This document shows positions 1 to 7,435 of a stretch of 44,152 nt of DNA, one piece after another. The translations under genes and the position numbers were made by a program. Origin of the DNA: Desulfobacterium sp. (GTDB taxonomy: Bacteria > Desulfobacterota > Desulfobacteria > Desulfobacterales > Desulfobacteraceae); the NCBI GenBank assembly GCA_016342325.1, contig JAEINR010000051.1, positions 1-44,152 on the forward strand, read 5' to 3'. Each line of letters opens with the position of its first letter. The first letter of the stretch is position 1. Under the pieces are notes generated by a model, which worked only from the letters and a program-made list of their open reading frames with translations, had not been told where the DNA came from and searched no databases.

Positions 1-57
1 GATGTATCCTCTCAACAAAAAATTTAGGGTGTTGTTGAAAAAATAAATTCTGAATGA

Positions 58-501
58 CTAAGCCGAATATTTACGGTCAACGTTTAAATTGTCTTTTATA
101 TTAGAGATTTTATTTTGATTTAAGATGTCATTTGGAGTGAATTTTAAAGTGCGAGACTTATATTTTTTATTAATGGCGCATCTATTTAGCCATTTAGCCC
201 AAACTTTTTTAGATTTAACGCTTACATAGACAAAAAGAATCGGTAGTGCAAGCAATTGGTAGTATTCGATATATTTTCTATCAAGTTGAATTGATATTGT
301 GTCATCTTTTTCTTTTTTATCAGTACCTTTAAGTTGTAAAAAAAAATGTAGCCCTGTTGCTGCTTCGTTTTCAAAAATTTCAACATCATAATCTATTCCA
401 TAATCTGGTATAAGTTTTCGTAATACCCATTCTGTAGGTATCAATGATTTTAAAATATTTTCAGATTCATCTTCAATAATGTGTTGTCGGTTTCTTTTCA
501 T
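58..501 (-). CDS. DUF4365 domain protein, possible integron cassette gene
   Basis: This 147-residue protein resembles the DUF4365 family. It has the motif DYGIDYDVEIFE near residues 33-44 and FFLQLKG near 53-59, a pattern like the D...(E/Q)xK core of PD-(D/E)XK nuclease folds. DUF4365 proteins are often found in defence and mobile contexts, but a biochemical role is not established. DUF4365 proteins I know are often longer, so this one may be short or C-terminally trimmed. The gene is much more AT-rich than the rest of the window. It points away from the integrase relic at 935, as a gene cassette would. The ATG at 501 is the first in frame. Family call is fairly sure; cassette status is inference. 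Confidence 0.65.
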   Translation of the reverse strand: MKRNRQHIIEDESENILKSLIPTEWVLRKLIPDYGIDYDVEIFENEAATGLHFFLQLKGTDKKEKDDTISIQLDRKYIEYYQLLALPILFVYVSVKSKKVWAKWLNRCAINKKYKSRTLKFTPNDILNQNKISNIKDNLNVDRKYSA

Positions 502-607
502 TTTTTTTATTTCAATCTTTTATGTGCCGTGAATGTTTAGGATCTCCGGCTAAAAGCAGCCAAAAAAAATATACCAACTGCAATGATAGTTGACCGTAGA
601 ATCCTAT

Positions 608-771
608 TTGTTGGACGATGTTTTATTTAAGCCATACCCTATATATATATGGGGAATTCTAAAAAACTCCCCCAAATCCTTTAAAATCAGTGCTTTTGAG
701 CAAAACATGAAAAGATTCAAAAATCACTAAAATATGCCCTCCTGATGACGCAGTCATCATTCGTCCAACAA
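608..771. repeat. 11-bp inverted repeat carrying GTTGGAC (integron core-like sites)
   Basis: TTGTTGGACGA occurs at 608-618 on the plus strand and at 771-761 on the minus strand. Its centre, GTTGGAC, fits the integron recombination core GTTRRRY. The copy at 763-769 lies about 165 bases upstream of the integrase relic start and reads away from it, the placement expected of an attI insertion point. The copy at 610-616 reads GTCCAAC on the minus strand, like the inverse core RYYYAAC that opens an attC. I could not find a matching GTTRRRY end or a full attC fold before the DUF4365 gene; the nearest is GTTGGTA at 578-572. Tentative. Confidence 0.35.
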
Positions 772-874
772 GAGGTTGACCAGTTTTTTTTCTGAGTATC
801 TCCGCTGTCGGATAACACTCATCCGGTATCAAATTTGACATAATTTGACAATCAATTTTGAAGCATGCTACCAT
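659..874 (-). CDS. Small unknown ORF between integrase relic and DUF4365 gene
   Basis: A 71-residue reading frame of unknown function, with no recognised domain. It faces away from the integrase relic. An integron-like core sequence (GTTGGAC on the minus strand, 769 to 763) falls inside it and is followed two bases later by ATG codons in frame. The true product, if any, may therefore be only the last 33 residues starting at MMTASSGG. It could equally be non-coding sequence of the integrase leader region. Low confidence that it is a gene. Confidence 0.25.
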   Translation of the reverse strand: MVACFKIDCQIMSNLIPDECYPTAEILRKKTGQPLVGRMMTASSGGHILVIFESFHVLLKSTDFKGFGGVF

Positions 875-934
875 GTTCCCTAACAGTATAACACTCCATA
901 TTGAATGATATACAGTTTTCTGGATAACTCCAAA

Positions 935-1629
935 ATGATTAAAATCGAACCGATTTTATTAGAAAATTACAATTTTGAATTACAGGCAAACAATATACCT
1001 CCGAACAACCATGGGTATTATGTAAAATGGCTACGGTTCTATCTGGATTTTTTGTCATAAATACGGTTTCAGGGAAACCGAGCCAGGAAGTCTGCCTCCC
1101 TTTATTGAAAAACTTCGGTCTAAAAAACAAAATACGAATTTCCTGCAACAGGCATCCCATGCTGTTCATCTATTTTATTCATTGTCCCAGCAAAAACCGA
1201 CTGCAAAATCGAATTCGCACGGAACCGATTCCGTTCAAAATATAATCCCAATAGAGAATGATAAAAGGCCCTCAGCAAACGAATTTGCAAGAGAGGCTAC
1301 CTCAAATTTTCCGGCCGAGTCCCCCATGCCCGGTCAGACAGGTAACCCGAAACAAAAGTGGCAAAAAGCATTAGCAGGCCTGGCCGATGAAATAAAGGTG
1401 CGTCATTATTCACCCAAGACGCTCAAATCCTACAGGAACTGGGTTTATAAGCTACAGGCCTTTTTAGGCTCAAAAGCACCGAAATCACTTGATTCGGAAG
1501 ATGTGAAACGTTTTTTGACCCATCTGGCTGTTGAGATGAAAGTTTCTGCATCTTTACAGAACCAGGCATTCAATGGATTATTATTATTTTTATCGTCACG
1601 TTCTTGAAAGAGGCCAAAAGCCCACTTGA
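935..1629 (+). pseudogene. Integron-type tyrosine integrase remnant (frameshifted, C-terminus lost)
   Basis: Three frame segments join into the N-terminal half of an integron-type integrase. From ATG 935 the frame reads through YYVKWLRFYLDF to about 1051. A shift in a run of T then continues with FCHKYGFRETEPGSLPPFIEKL. This runs into a long linker and the SAM-like DNA-binding domain (RHYSPKTLKSYRNWVYKLQAF, SASLQNQAFNGLLLF), then shifts again near 1590 to FYRHVLERGQKPT and stops at 1627-1629. The catalytic domain with the R-H-R-Y residues is absent, so the product cannot be active. The segment order and wording match integron integrases of delta- and gammaproteobacteria. An intact-looking frame from TTG 1182 (141 residues) is only part of this. 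Confidence 0.8.
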
Positions 1630-1836
1630 CTTGTGAAACAGCTGGGGACAACGAATAGCTCCGCTCTTTCACTTACATTCTCTCAAATAGAGATAAGTAA
1701 ATAGTATTGAACATTGGTTCGTTATATAAAGGTGGTTAGATAAAATCAACAAGAATAAACATTAGGATGAAGTAAACGTTGGTGCAGAGGGAAAAGGGGA
1801 CAGGGGACAGGTTGTACTGTCAGGAAGGATTGTGAA
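1630..1836. other. Non-coding stretch between integrase relic and tRNA genes
   Basis: About 200 AT-rich bases with no gene I can support. It contains a tandem GGGGACA pair at 1796-1809. Such a motif is often seen at the edges of REP-associated transposase genes, but no transposase is here. GACAG(1806-1810)/CTGTC(1817-1821) could form a short hairpin that ends tRNA transcription on the minus strand. The missing integrase C-terminus is not found here in any frame I checked. Confidence 0.4.
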
Positions 1837-1912
1837 TGGTGGGTCATGTTGGGCTCGAACCAACGACTCTCTCCTTAAAAGGGAGATACTCTACCAACTG
1901 AGTTAATGACCC
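1837..1912 (-). tRNA. tRNA-Lys (UUU)
   Basis: The minus strand folds as a 76-nt tRNA with encoded CCA. The acceptor stem GGGTCAT pairs with ATGACCC. The D arm contains CTCAGTTGGTAGAG. The anticodon stem is TCTCC/GGAGA around the loop CTTTTAA, giving anticodon TTT. The T arm is GTTGG/CCAAC around TTCGAGC. It lies 21 bases downstream of tRNA-Val and is probably co-transcribed with it. Confidence 0.95.
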
Positions 1913-1933
1913 ATGAAGCCTTAAATTTGTGTC

Positions 1934-2009
1934 TGGTGGGCGAAACAGGGCTCGAACCTGTGACTTCAACCTTGTAAGGGTTGCACTCTACCAACTGAGT
2001 TATTCGCCC
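1934..2009 (-). tRNA. tRNA-Val (UAC)
   Basis: The minus strand folds as a 76-nt tRNA with encoded CCA. The acceptor stem GGGCGAA pairs with TTCGCCC. The anticodon stem is CAACC/GGTTG around the loop CTTACAA, giving anticodon TAC (valine, GUA/GUG codons). The T loop is TTCGAGC with stem ACAGG/CCTGT. It is the first gene of a two-tRNA unit with tRNA-Lys. Confidence 0.95.
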
Positions 2010-2021
2010 GAAGACCAGGGG

Positions 2022-2050
2022 AATCTACCTGTTTCAGCCTTGGATGTCAA
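2022..2050 (-). promoter_or_regulatory. Sigma70-type promoter of the tRNA-Val/tRNA-Lys unit
   Basis: On the minus strand TTGACA (2050-2045) is followed after exactly 17 bases by TAGATT (2027-2022). The tRNA-Val 5' end is at 2009, leaving room for a start site a few bases upstream of it. Confidence 0.7.
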
Positions 2051-2121
2051 GCATCTATTTCATTTTTTTTAGGGCCAATGGAACAATATCTGCTAACAGA
2101 CTATAATTCTTAAAAAAACAA

Positions 2122-3015
2122 TTATCTCTTTGTTTTCAAGGAACGGTGGGCTCGCCTCATCATAAAGAGGGAATCTGCAGAATAGAGGGCCAGGGCGGCC
2201 CAGATCATGACAAAGGTGACTAGCTGTTTTGAAGAGAACGGCTCGTCAAACATGAACACGGCCAGAAAAAAGCTCAGGGTGGGTGCCAGGTACTGCATGA
2301 ACCCCACCGTGGCAAGGGGCACCTTTCTTGCGCCCATGGTAAAGAGAAGCAGGGGCAATGCCGTGACAAGGGTTGTTCCCACGAGCAGGAGATCGGTGCC
2401 GATCCCCATGGTAAACATGGCTCCCCTGCCCTGGATGTTCAGGAAAATGAGGTAGGCCATGGCCGGCAGGGTCAACAGCATGGTCTCCACACAGATGCCG
2501 GTCACGGCCGTCACCTGGGTCATCTTGTGGAACAGGCTGTAGATACCGAAACTCACGGCAAGGGAAAGGGCGATCCAGGGAAACTGTCCAAGTCCCAGGG
2601 CATAGTAGACAACCCCGGCGGTGGCAATCACCAGGGCCAGCCACTTGAGGGGGGTGAGCCGCTCTTTTAGAAAGATCATGCCGAGGATCACCATGATCAA
2701 GGGATTGATGTAGTAACCAAGGCTTGCCTGGAGCACGAGGCCGTGGTTGACCGACCAGATAAACAGAAACCAGTTAAACGCCAGAACCAGGGTACTTCCC
2801 AGGAGGGAAACAAGGGTCCTGGGGGTTGTAAGTGCCTGAATGACCTCCGATGTTCTTTTTTGGACAACCACGAGGGCCATGAGGAAGACAAAGGACCACA
2901 CCGTGCGGTGGAGAAGGAGCTCCAGGGCCGGTACCTGGGCCAGGCACTTCCAGTATATTGGGGAAGAGCCCCAGATCACGTAGGCAATGACAAGGGTCAG
3001 ATATCCCTGGGTCAT
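2122..3015 (-). CDS. rarD: RarD-type EamA family permease
   Basis: A 297-residue integral membrane protein with about ten hydrophobic segments in two EamA (DMT) repeats. The N-terminus has the RarD hallmark VIWGSSPIYWK near residues 13-23 and LLLHRTVWS near 34-42. RarD proteins are inner-membrane permeases of the drug/metabolite superfamily; their substrate is generally unproven. The ATG at 3013-3015 overlaps the stop of the upstream ATPase gene (ATGA), and AGGTGG lies upstream, so translation is probably coupled. It is the last gene of the leftward block. Whether it works with the ATPase is unknown. Confidence 0.85.
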   Translation of the reverse strand: MTQGYLTLVIAYVIWGSSPIYWKCLAQVPALELLLHRTVWSFVFLMALVVVQKRTSEVIQALTTPRTLVSLLGSTLVLAFNWFLFIWSVNHGLVLQASLGYYINPLIMVILGMIFLKERLTPLKWLALVIATAGVVYYALGLGQFPWIALSLAVSFGIYSLFHKMTQVTAVTGICVETMLLTLPAMAYLIFLNIQGRGAMFTMGIGTDLLLVGTTLVTALPLLLFTMGARKVPLATVGFMQYLAPTLSFFLAVFMFDEPFSSKQLVTFVMIWAALALYSADSLFMMRRAHRSLKTKR

Positions 3016-3929
3016 GGTTGCACCACCTTTTGTACAAGGGTTACGACATCAACGTCCCAGGAATTGATGAAGGTGTTAAGGGCGTCGGTTCCGGTGAGGG
3101 GCGTTTTTGAGGCAGGCACACACAGGGGGGCAGCTTTGCCGGGCAGGTTGAACCCGGGCAGGCCTTTGGGGGTGTCCACCCTATTCCAGACCACGCTCTT
3201 GATATGGATGTTGCTGGATTTAAGATCGCGAATGGTGCGCTCTGTTTCCGACATGGACAGGGTGTCGTTGTTGGCGACCATGGAGATGGTTGTGTCCGGG
3301 TTGCGGAAGATCGCTTCAAGATTGATATAGTATTCTTTCATGGCTTTGATTCGGTTGAGTATCTTGTCCCGGCCGTGCTCTTTTTTGCCGTACCGGACCG
3401 TCGCCACAATCTCCTTTTTTTTGTTGATTTCGTTTCGAAGATTTTCAAGCTGCTCGATCCATGTCCGGGACAGGGCCGGCAGGGTGAAGAACTTCAGGGA
3501 CAGGGCCGTTGGGGGCATGTCCAGGATGAGGTAATCCAGGTCGGGATACTTTTCCAGGAGCTGGGTGAACGCCTTTACCAGGGCGTACTCCTCAAGTCCT
3601 GGGGAGAACTTCAGGATGTTAAAGTAGGAGTCGAGGTTAAAGGCCGTTAAATAGGAGTAGGTTTGCTTGATGGAATCCCTTGTCTCCTTGAGAAAGGCCT
3701 GGATCATCCGTTCCCGGTCGATCTCGGCTGCGAGGAGATTGGGGGCCACTTGTTTGGGTTTGTGAACCAGCCGGGTCTGGAAGATATCGGACAGGTTGTG
3801 GGCGGCATCCAGGCTTGCCAGCATTGTTTTATTGCCCTCTTTTGCCAGGGCCATGGCGGTGATGGCTGACACCGTTGACTTGCCGGTGCCTCCCTTGCCT
3901 ACATAGAATATGACGGAGGGTGTTTTCAT
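3012..3929 (-). CDS. ArsA/Get3-like P-loop ATPase
   Basis: A 305-residue deviant-Walker (SIMIBI class) ATPase of the ArsA/Get3 family. It shows GKGGTGKST at residues 12-20, the A-loop region SLDAAHNLSDIF at about 39-50, and a switch II-like DMPPTALSLKF near 137-147. ArsA drives arsenite export and Get3 delivers tail-anchored proteins. No arsB, arsC or arsR is nearby and no arsenic-binding cysteine cluster is evident, so an arsenic role is not supported. Its stop overlaps the rarD start and its ATG overlaps the stop of the preceding 96-residue gene, so the three genes form a tight unit. The actual client is unknown. Confidence 0.75.
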   Translation of the reverse strand: MKTPSVIFYVGKGGTGKSTVSAITAMALAKEGNKTMLASLDAAHNLSDIFQTRLVHKPKQVAPNLLAAEIDRERMIQAFLKETRDSIKQTYSYLTAFNLDSYFNILKFSPGLEEYALVKAFTQLLEKYPDLDYLILDMPPTALSLKFFTLPALSRTWIEQLENLRNEINKKKEIVATVRYGKKEHGRDKILNRIKAMKEYYINLEAIFRNPDTTISMVANNDTLSMSETERTIRDLKSSNIHIKSVVWNRVDTPKGLPGFNLPGKAAPLCVPASKTPLTGTDALNTFINSWDVDVVTLVQKVVQP

Positions 3930-4216
3930 GAGACATCAAAGGTGGAAAAAAGGTGGGACAGGGGCTCGTTGGCCGTGTCTATCTTTTCCGTCATCAGGAG
4001 GAGCTCCCTTTCCATCAGGGGCAGAAGATCCAGGGATATCTGCATGGGCGGAGACGGGATACCCACAAAGGCGCCCTGGACCATGAGGGCGAAGACGTGC
4101 TCAAGCTCTTCCAGCTCTGCTTCAATGGAATCAACGGCCTTGCCCCGGGCCACCTCATCCGCTGTTCGCCACAGGGAGACAAGGTTATCTTTTAGTTTGT
4201 TAAATGGGTTTTTCAT
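3926..4216 (-). CDS. Small helical protein coupled to the ArsA-like ATPase
   Basis: I do not recognise a named family. The 96-residue product begins MKNPFNKLKDNLVSLW and is mostly amphipathic helix (for example SIEAELEELEHVF near 29-41), ending with a second helix and SHLFSTFDVS. ATG 4216 is preferred: the longer frame to 4336 would run deep into the upstream membrane-protein gene. The start overlaps the upstream stop by 17 bases and the stop overlaps the ATPase start by 4, so it is in a coupled operon. A partner or regulator of the ATPase is a reasonable inference, nothing more. Confidence 0.65.
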   Translation of the reverse strand: MKNPFNKLKDNLVSLWRTADEVARGKAVDSIEAELEELEHVFALMVQGAFVGIPSPPMQISLDLLPLMERELLLMTEKIDTANEPLSHLFSTFDVS

Positions 4217-4664
4217 GTTCCTCCACCCTGAAGATTTTCCTGTCAAAGGCGATGCGCCCCTCGGACGGATAGTAATAATAGGCCGCATACAGGGCCATGA
4301 GAATAATGGCCGACCCGTAGAACTTCTGAACCTCAAACACCATGACGAGGATCGCCAGCCAGGGCGTCAAAAGCGCGATGAGGAGGAGACGCTGTTGAAA
4401 CCTGAAGAACCGTTGGCCATCGACCCGGGGAGTGCCCTTGAGGGAATGGGCAAACAGGGTCCTCACCATGAGGGGCGCTGCAATACTGGTCAGGGCCGCA
4501 AGCACAAATAACAGCGCTTGAATTGCCGGGGCCAGGACAAAGGGATTGATCAGGCCCGCCTCCTTTGCACCCCCTGCAAGGAAAAGCCCGGCCGAAGCCG
4601 GGCCTAACATCCAATAGTACAACCGTTTTAAACGATACACGATTGAACTGCTTTTATTCAACAC
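4200..4664 (-). CDS. Small membrane protein downstream of cstA
   Basis: An unrecognised protein of about 154 residues with three or four hydrophobic segments: LGPASAGLFLAGG, FVLAPAIQALLFVLAAL, LLLIALLTPWLAILVMVF and AIILMALYAAYYYYP. The GTG at 4664 (VLNKSSSIVYRL) is chosen because GGAG lies just upstream and it overlaps the cstA stop by only 11 bases; an ATG at 4691 would give 163 residues and a 38-base overlap. In enterobacteria cstA-type genes are followed by a tiny YbdD/YjiX protein; this gene sits in that place but looks unrelated. Function unknown. Confidence 0.65.
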   Translation of the reverse strand: MLNKSSSIVYRLKRLYYWMLGPASAGLFLAGGAKEAGLINPFVLAPAIQALLFVLAALTSIAAPLMVRTLFAHSLKGTPRVDGQRFFRFQQRLLLIALLTPWLAILVMVFEVQKFYGSAIILMALYAAYYYYPSEGRIAFDRKIFRVEEHEKPI

Positions 4665-6390
4665 TTGTCTCCAGGGCTTTATCACCGTCAATACTGAAAA
4701 ACTTCATGCTGCCTTCCACGGAGATCCACAGGACAATAAAGAGGATAATGCCGTTGACACTCTGGAGGAGCAGGTTATCCTGGGTGCCGAACTTGGTCTG
4801 GTTGAGAACCAGGGCCCAGATGGTCATAAAGACCATGAAAACGGCGGGAATGCCGGAGACGAGCCATTTCATGCCACCTTTTCCCTTGAGATACACTGTG
4901 ATGATGATCAGGGCAAGGGCAGCCAGGGTCTGGTTAACCGCACCGAAAAGCGGCCACAGTTTTAACGCCCCTTTACCCCCTGCGCCGGTGATGAAGGCCA
5001 GGGCCAGGGCCGTTGAAACGGCAATAAAGGTAGAGATATATTTGCCCGTGAGGAACGGCATGCGGACGCTTGTAAAAAGCTCGGACACGATGTAACGCTG
5101 GATTCTTGTTGCCGTATCCAGGGTGGTGCCGGCAAAGGATGCCACGAACACACCCATGACAACCAGGGCGATCTTAAAGGAGATGCCAGTGGAAGCGATC
5201 ATGTTGGCAGCACCGTTAACAAAGGCGCCCACCTTTGAGCCAAGGCCTGCAGCTGCGGCCCAGGAGGAGTAATGGGTGGACCAGGCCGCGATCCCGGTGA
5301 GGGTCTCCCCCGACTTGGTGGTGTACCCCATGCCGATACCGGCGGCAACGGCAATGATAACCAAGGTGGCAAGGGAACCTTCCATGAGCATGGACCCGTA
5401 CCCGACAAACAGGGCGTCGGTCTCTTTCCTCACCTGCTTGGACGAGGTACCCGAGGAAACCAGGGAATGGAATCCGGAGATGGCGCCGCAGGCAATGGTG
5501 ATGAAGAGAAACGGCCACATGGGCGGGGCTTTGGCAGGCGCCATCTGGATGGCCGGGGCTACGATCTCAAGGTTGCCGCTGAAGGCCGAGGCAAAAACGC
5601 CGGCAATCAGCAGGGCCATGGCGATGACCAGCTGGTGGGAGTTGATGAAATCCCTTGGCTGGAGCAGGGTTGTCACCGGAAGGGTGGAGGCGATGAAGGC
5701 ATAGATCAAAAGGAGGATCGTCCATACCCCGGTGGCTGGAATACCCGCCACGTCCGGCATTACGATGGGAATGTAGGCACCGATGGCAACGGTGACGTAC
5801 ATGACCCCCACCGCCACAATGGACCAGAGCACAATACTCTTTCCCTTTTTGTAAATAAGATGACCCAAGTAGATGGCGATGGGAATTTCAAACCACACGG
5901 GAATAACGGCTGCCGGATACATGGCAAACACAACGGCAATGACCAGGCCAAAGATCGCGATCACGATCCAGAGCTCCAGGAACACCAGGATGAAGAAGAG
6001 AAACCGGGTGCGATTGTTCACATATTTAGCGGTGTAGTCGGCAATGGACTTGCCCTGGTTGCGCATGGAGATGACAAGGGACCCGAAATCGTGGACCGCG
6101 CCCATGAAGATGCTGCCCACAAACACCCAGATCAGCGCCGGCACCCAGCCCCAGATGATGGCCACTGCCGGTCCCACAATGGGTCCGGTTCCTGCGATGG
6201 AGGTGAAGTGATGACCGAAGATCACCTCTTTGTTCGTGGGAACGTAATCGATTCCGTCCTCAAGGACCACCGACGGGGGAGAAACCGACGCCGACAGTTT
6301 GAAGATCTTCTCCCCGATGAACTTACCGTAGAGTTTGTACATTAGCAAATAACCGGCAAAAGACGCCACCATGATCAACAATGCATTCAT
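4654..6390 (-). CDS. cstA: Carbon starvation protein A (CstA), peptide/pyruvate transporter family
   Basis: A 578-residue inner-membrane protein with many transmembrane segments that matches CstA along its length. Conserved blocks include FGHHFTSIAGTGPIVGPA near residues 58-75, WVFVGSIFMGAVHDFGSL, SSGTSSKQV and GTTLDTATRIQRY. CstA/BtsT proteins import pyruvate or peptides when carbon is short. ATG 6390 is chosen over TTG 6396 because GGGAGG stands eight bases before it. The gene is preceded by a 12-bp inverted repeat overlapping promoter-like sequence. The next gene overlaps its end. Substrate in this organism is not shown by sequence. Confidence 0.92.
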   Translation of the reverse strand: MNALLIMVASFAGYLLMYKLYGKFIGEKIFKLSASVSPPSVVLEDGIDYVPTNKEVIFGHHFTSIAGTGPIVGPAVAIIWGWVPALIWVFVGSIFMGAVHDFGSLVISMRNQGKSIADYTAKYVNNRTRFLFFILVFLELWIVIAIFGLVIAVVFAMYPAAVIPVWFEIPIAIYLGHLIYKKGKSIVLWSIVAVGVMYVTVAIGAYIPIVMPDVAGIPATGVWTILLLIYAFIASTLPVTTLLQPRDFINSHQLVIAMALLIAGVFASAFSGNLEIVAPAIQMAPAKAPPMWPFLFITIACGAISGFHSLVSSGTSSKQVRKETDALFVGYGSMLMEGSLATLVIIAVAAGIGMGYTTKSGETLTGIAAWSTHYSSWAAAAGLGSKVGAFVNGAANMIASTGISFKIALVVMGVFVASFAGTTLDTATRIQRYIVSELFTSVRMPFLTGKYISTFIAVSTALALAFITGAGGKGALKLWPLFGAVNQTLAALALIIITVYLKGKGGMKWLVSGIPAVFMVFMTIWALVLNQTKFGTQDNLLLQSVNGIILFIVLWISVEGSMKFFSIDGDKALETSVE

Positions 6391-6439
6391 TAACAAGTCC
6401 TCCCTTGTTGTATGCGCAGCTGAAGCTGCGAATAAATAT

Positions 6440-6486
6440 GGGTTATTAGAAAAGAATTACAAATTGTTCGTCAATTCTAATAACCC
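6440..6486 (-). promoter_or_regulatory. Candidate cstA promoter with 12-bp inverted repeat operator
   Basis: GGGTTATTAGAA (6440-6451) and its perfect inverse TTCTAATAACCC (6475-6486) flank 23 bases. Reading toward cstA on the minus strand, TTGACG lies inside the loop and TTCTAA sits 17 bases further, so a weak sigma70 promoter would run through the repeat. The stem is AT-rich with no U-run after it, which argues for a protein-binding operator rather than a terminator for the upstream gene. No regulator can be named. Confidence 0.45.
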
Positions 6487-6545
6487 CCAGGGATCGAGGA
6501 TGTCAAGGAATAATCCAGGAAAGCGTCCGCCGGTTAACGGCTATA

Positions 6546-7430
6546 TCAATAGGGTGTAAGGCTCTCCCACCCGGTATCGGTGACAACGATGGTCTGCTCG
6601 AACTGGGCCGACAGGGAGCCGTCATTGGTCACGGCAGTCCAGTTGTCGTCAAGGATGTGGAGATCCCGGGCGCCAAGGTTGATCATGGGTTCAATGGTGA
6701 AGACCATGCCCGGCACAAGCTCGACCCCCCGGTTTTTCCGGCCAAAGTGAAGCACCTGGGGCTGCTCGTGGAAATCAATGCCCACGCCGTGGCCGACAAA
6801 CTCCCTGACCACGGAACATCCCTGGGCCTCTGCATAGGTCTGGATGGCATGGCCGATATCACCGAGATGGGAGCCGGGACCCACCGTATCAATGGAGAGC
6901 CGCAGACATTCCAGGGCGACATTCACAATCTTCTGGCCGTCGGCTGTGGGCTTGCCCACAAAAAAGGTCTTGTTTGCATCGGCATAATACCCGTCAAGGA
7001 TGGGGGTGATGTCCACATTGACGATGTCCCCGTCATAGAGCACCCGGTCTCCGGGAATGCCGTGGCAGATCACCTCATTGACAGACACGCACACGCTCTT
7101 TGGAAACCCCCGATAGTTCAAGGGAGCGGCAATGGCCCCTGCCCTGCGGGTCTCCTCCTCAACGAGGGTATTGATCTCATTGGTGGTAATGCCCGGCCGG
7201 ATCATGGCCTCCACCTTGTCCATCATGGAGATGAGCAGTTCTCCTGATTTGCGGATCCCCTCGATCTGGTGGGGCTCCTTGAGGATAATGTCGTACTGGT
7301 TCTTATAAGCCTCTTTAACGGTCAGCACCTTGGGCTCCTGGCTCATGCAGCAGTTCTTGTATTTTTTTCCGCTTCCGCAGGGACAGGCACTGTTCCTACC
7401 GACCTTCTTGGTTTTACCTTGGGTCTTCAT
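6546..7430 (-). CDS. map: Type I methionine aminopeptidase with N-terminal SEC-C motif
   Basis: A 294-residue protein. It starts with a zinc-binding SEC-C motif (ACPCGSGKKYKNCC, about residues 15-28), followed by the methionine aminopeptidase fold. Metal ligands are visible in order: DIVNVDITPILDGYYAD (two Asp), GHGVGIDFHEQP (His), FTIEPMI (Glu) and SAQFEQTI (Glu). The enzyme removes the initiator methionine from nascent proteins; SEC-C variants are thought to bind the ribosome through the zinc motif. ATG 7430 is chosen over an upstream in-frame start at 7460 because GGGAG precedes it and the longer form would overlap miaB. The miaB stop lies five bases upstream. Confidence 0.93.
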   Translation of the reverse strand: MKTQGKTKKVGRNSACPCGSGKKYKNCCMSQEPKVLTVKEAYKNQYDIILKEPHQIEGIRKSGELLISMMDKVEAMIRPGITTNEINTLVEEETRRAGAIAAPLNYRGFPKSVCVSVNEVICHGIPGDRVLYDGDIVNVDITPILDGYYADANKTFFVGKPTADGQKIVNVALECLRLSIDTVGPGSHLGDIGHAIQTYAEAQGCSVVREFVGHGVGIDFHEQPQVLHFGRKNRGVELVPGMVFTIEPMINLGARDLHILDDNWTAVTNDGSLSAQFEQTIVVTDTGWESLTPY

Positions 7431-7435
7431 AGTGA

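Noticed and set aside
3012-3929. Arsenic-resistance operon
   Set aside because: The ATPase is ArsA-like, but no arsB, acr3, arsC, arsR or arsD is present and the arsenite-binding cysteines are not evident.
5272-6345. 357-codon open frame antisense to cstA, rich in His, Gly and Asp
   Set aside because: This is the reverse-strand shadow of a GC-rich membrane-protein gene. It has no ribosome binding site or known domain.
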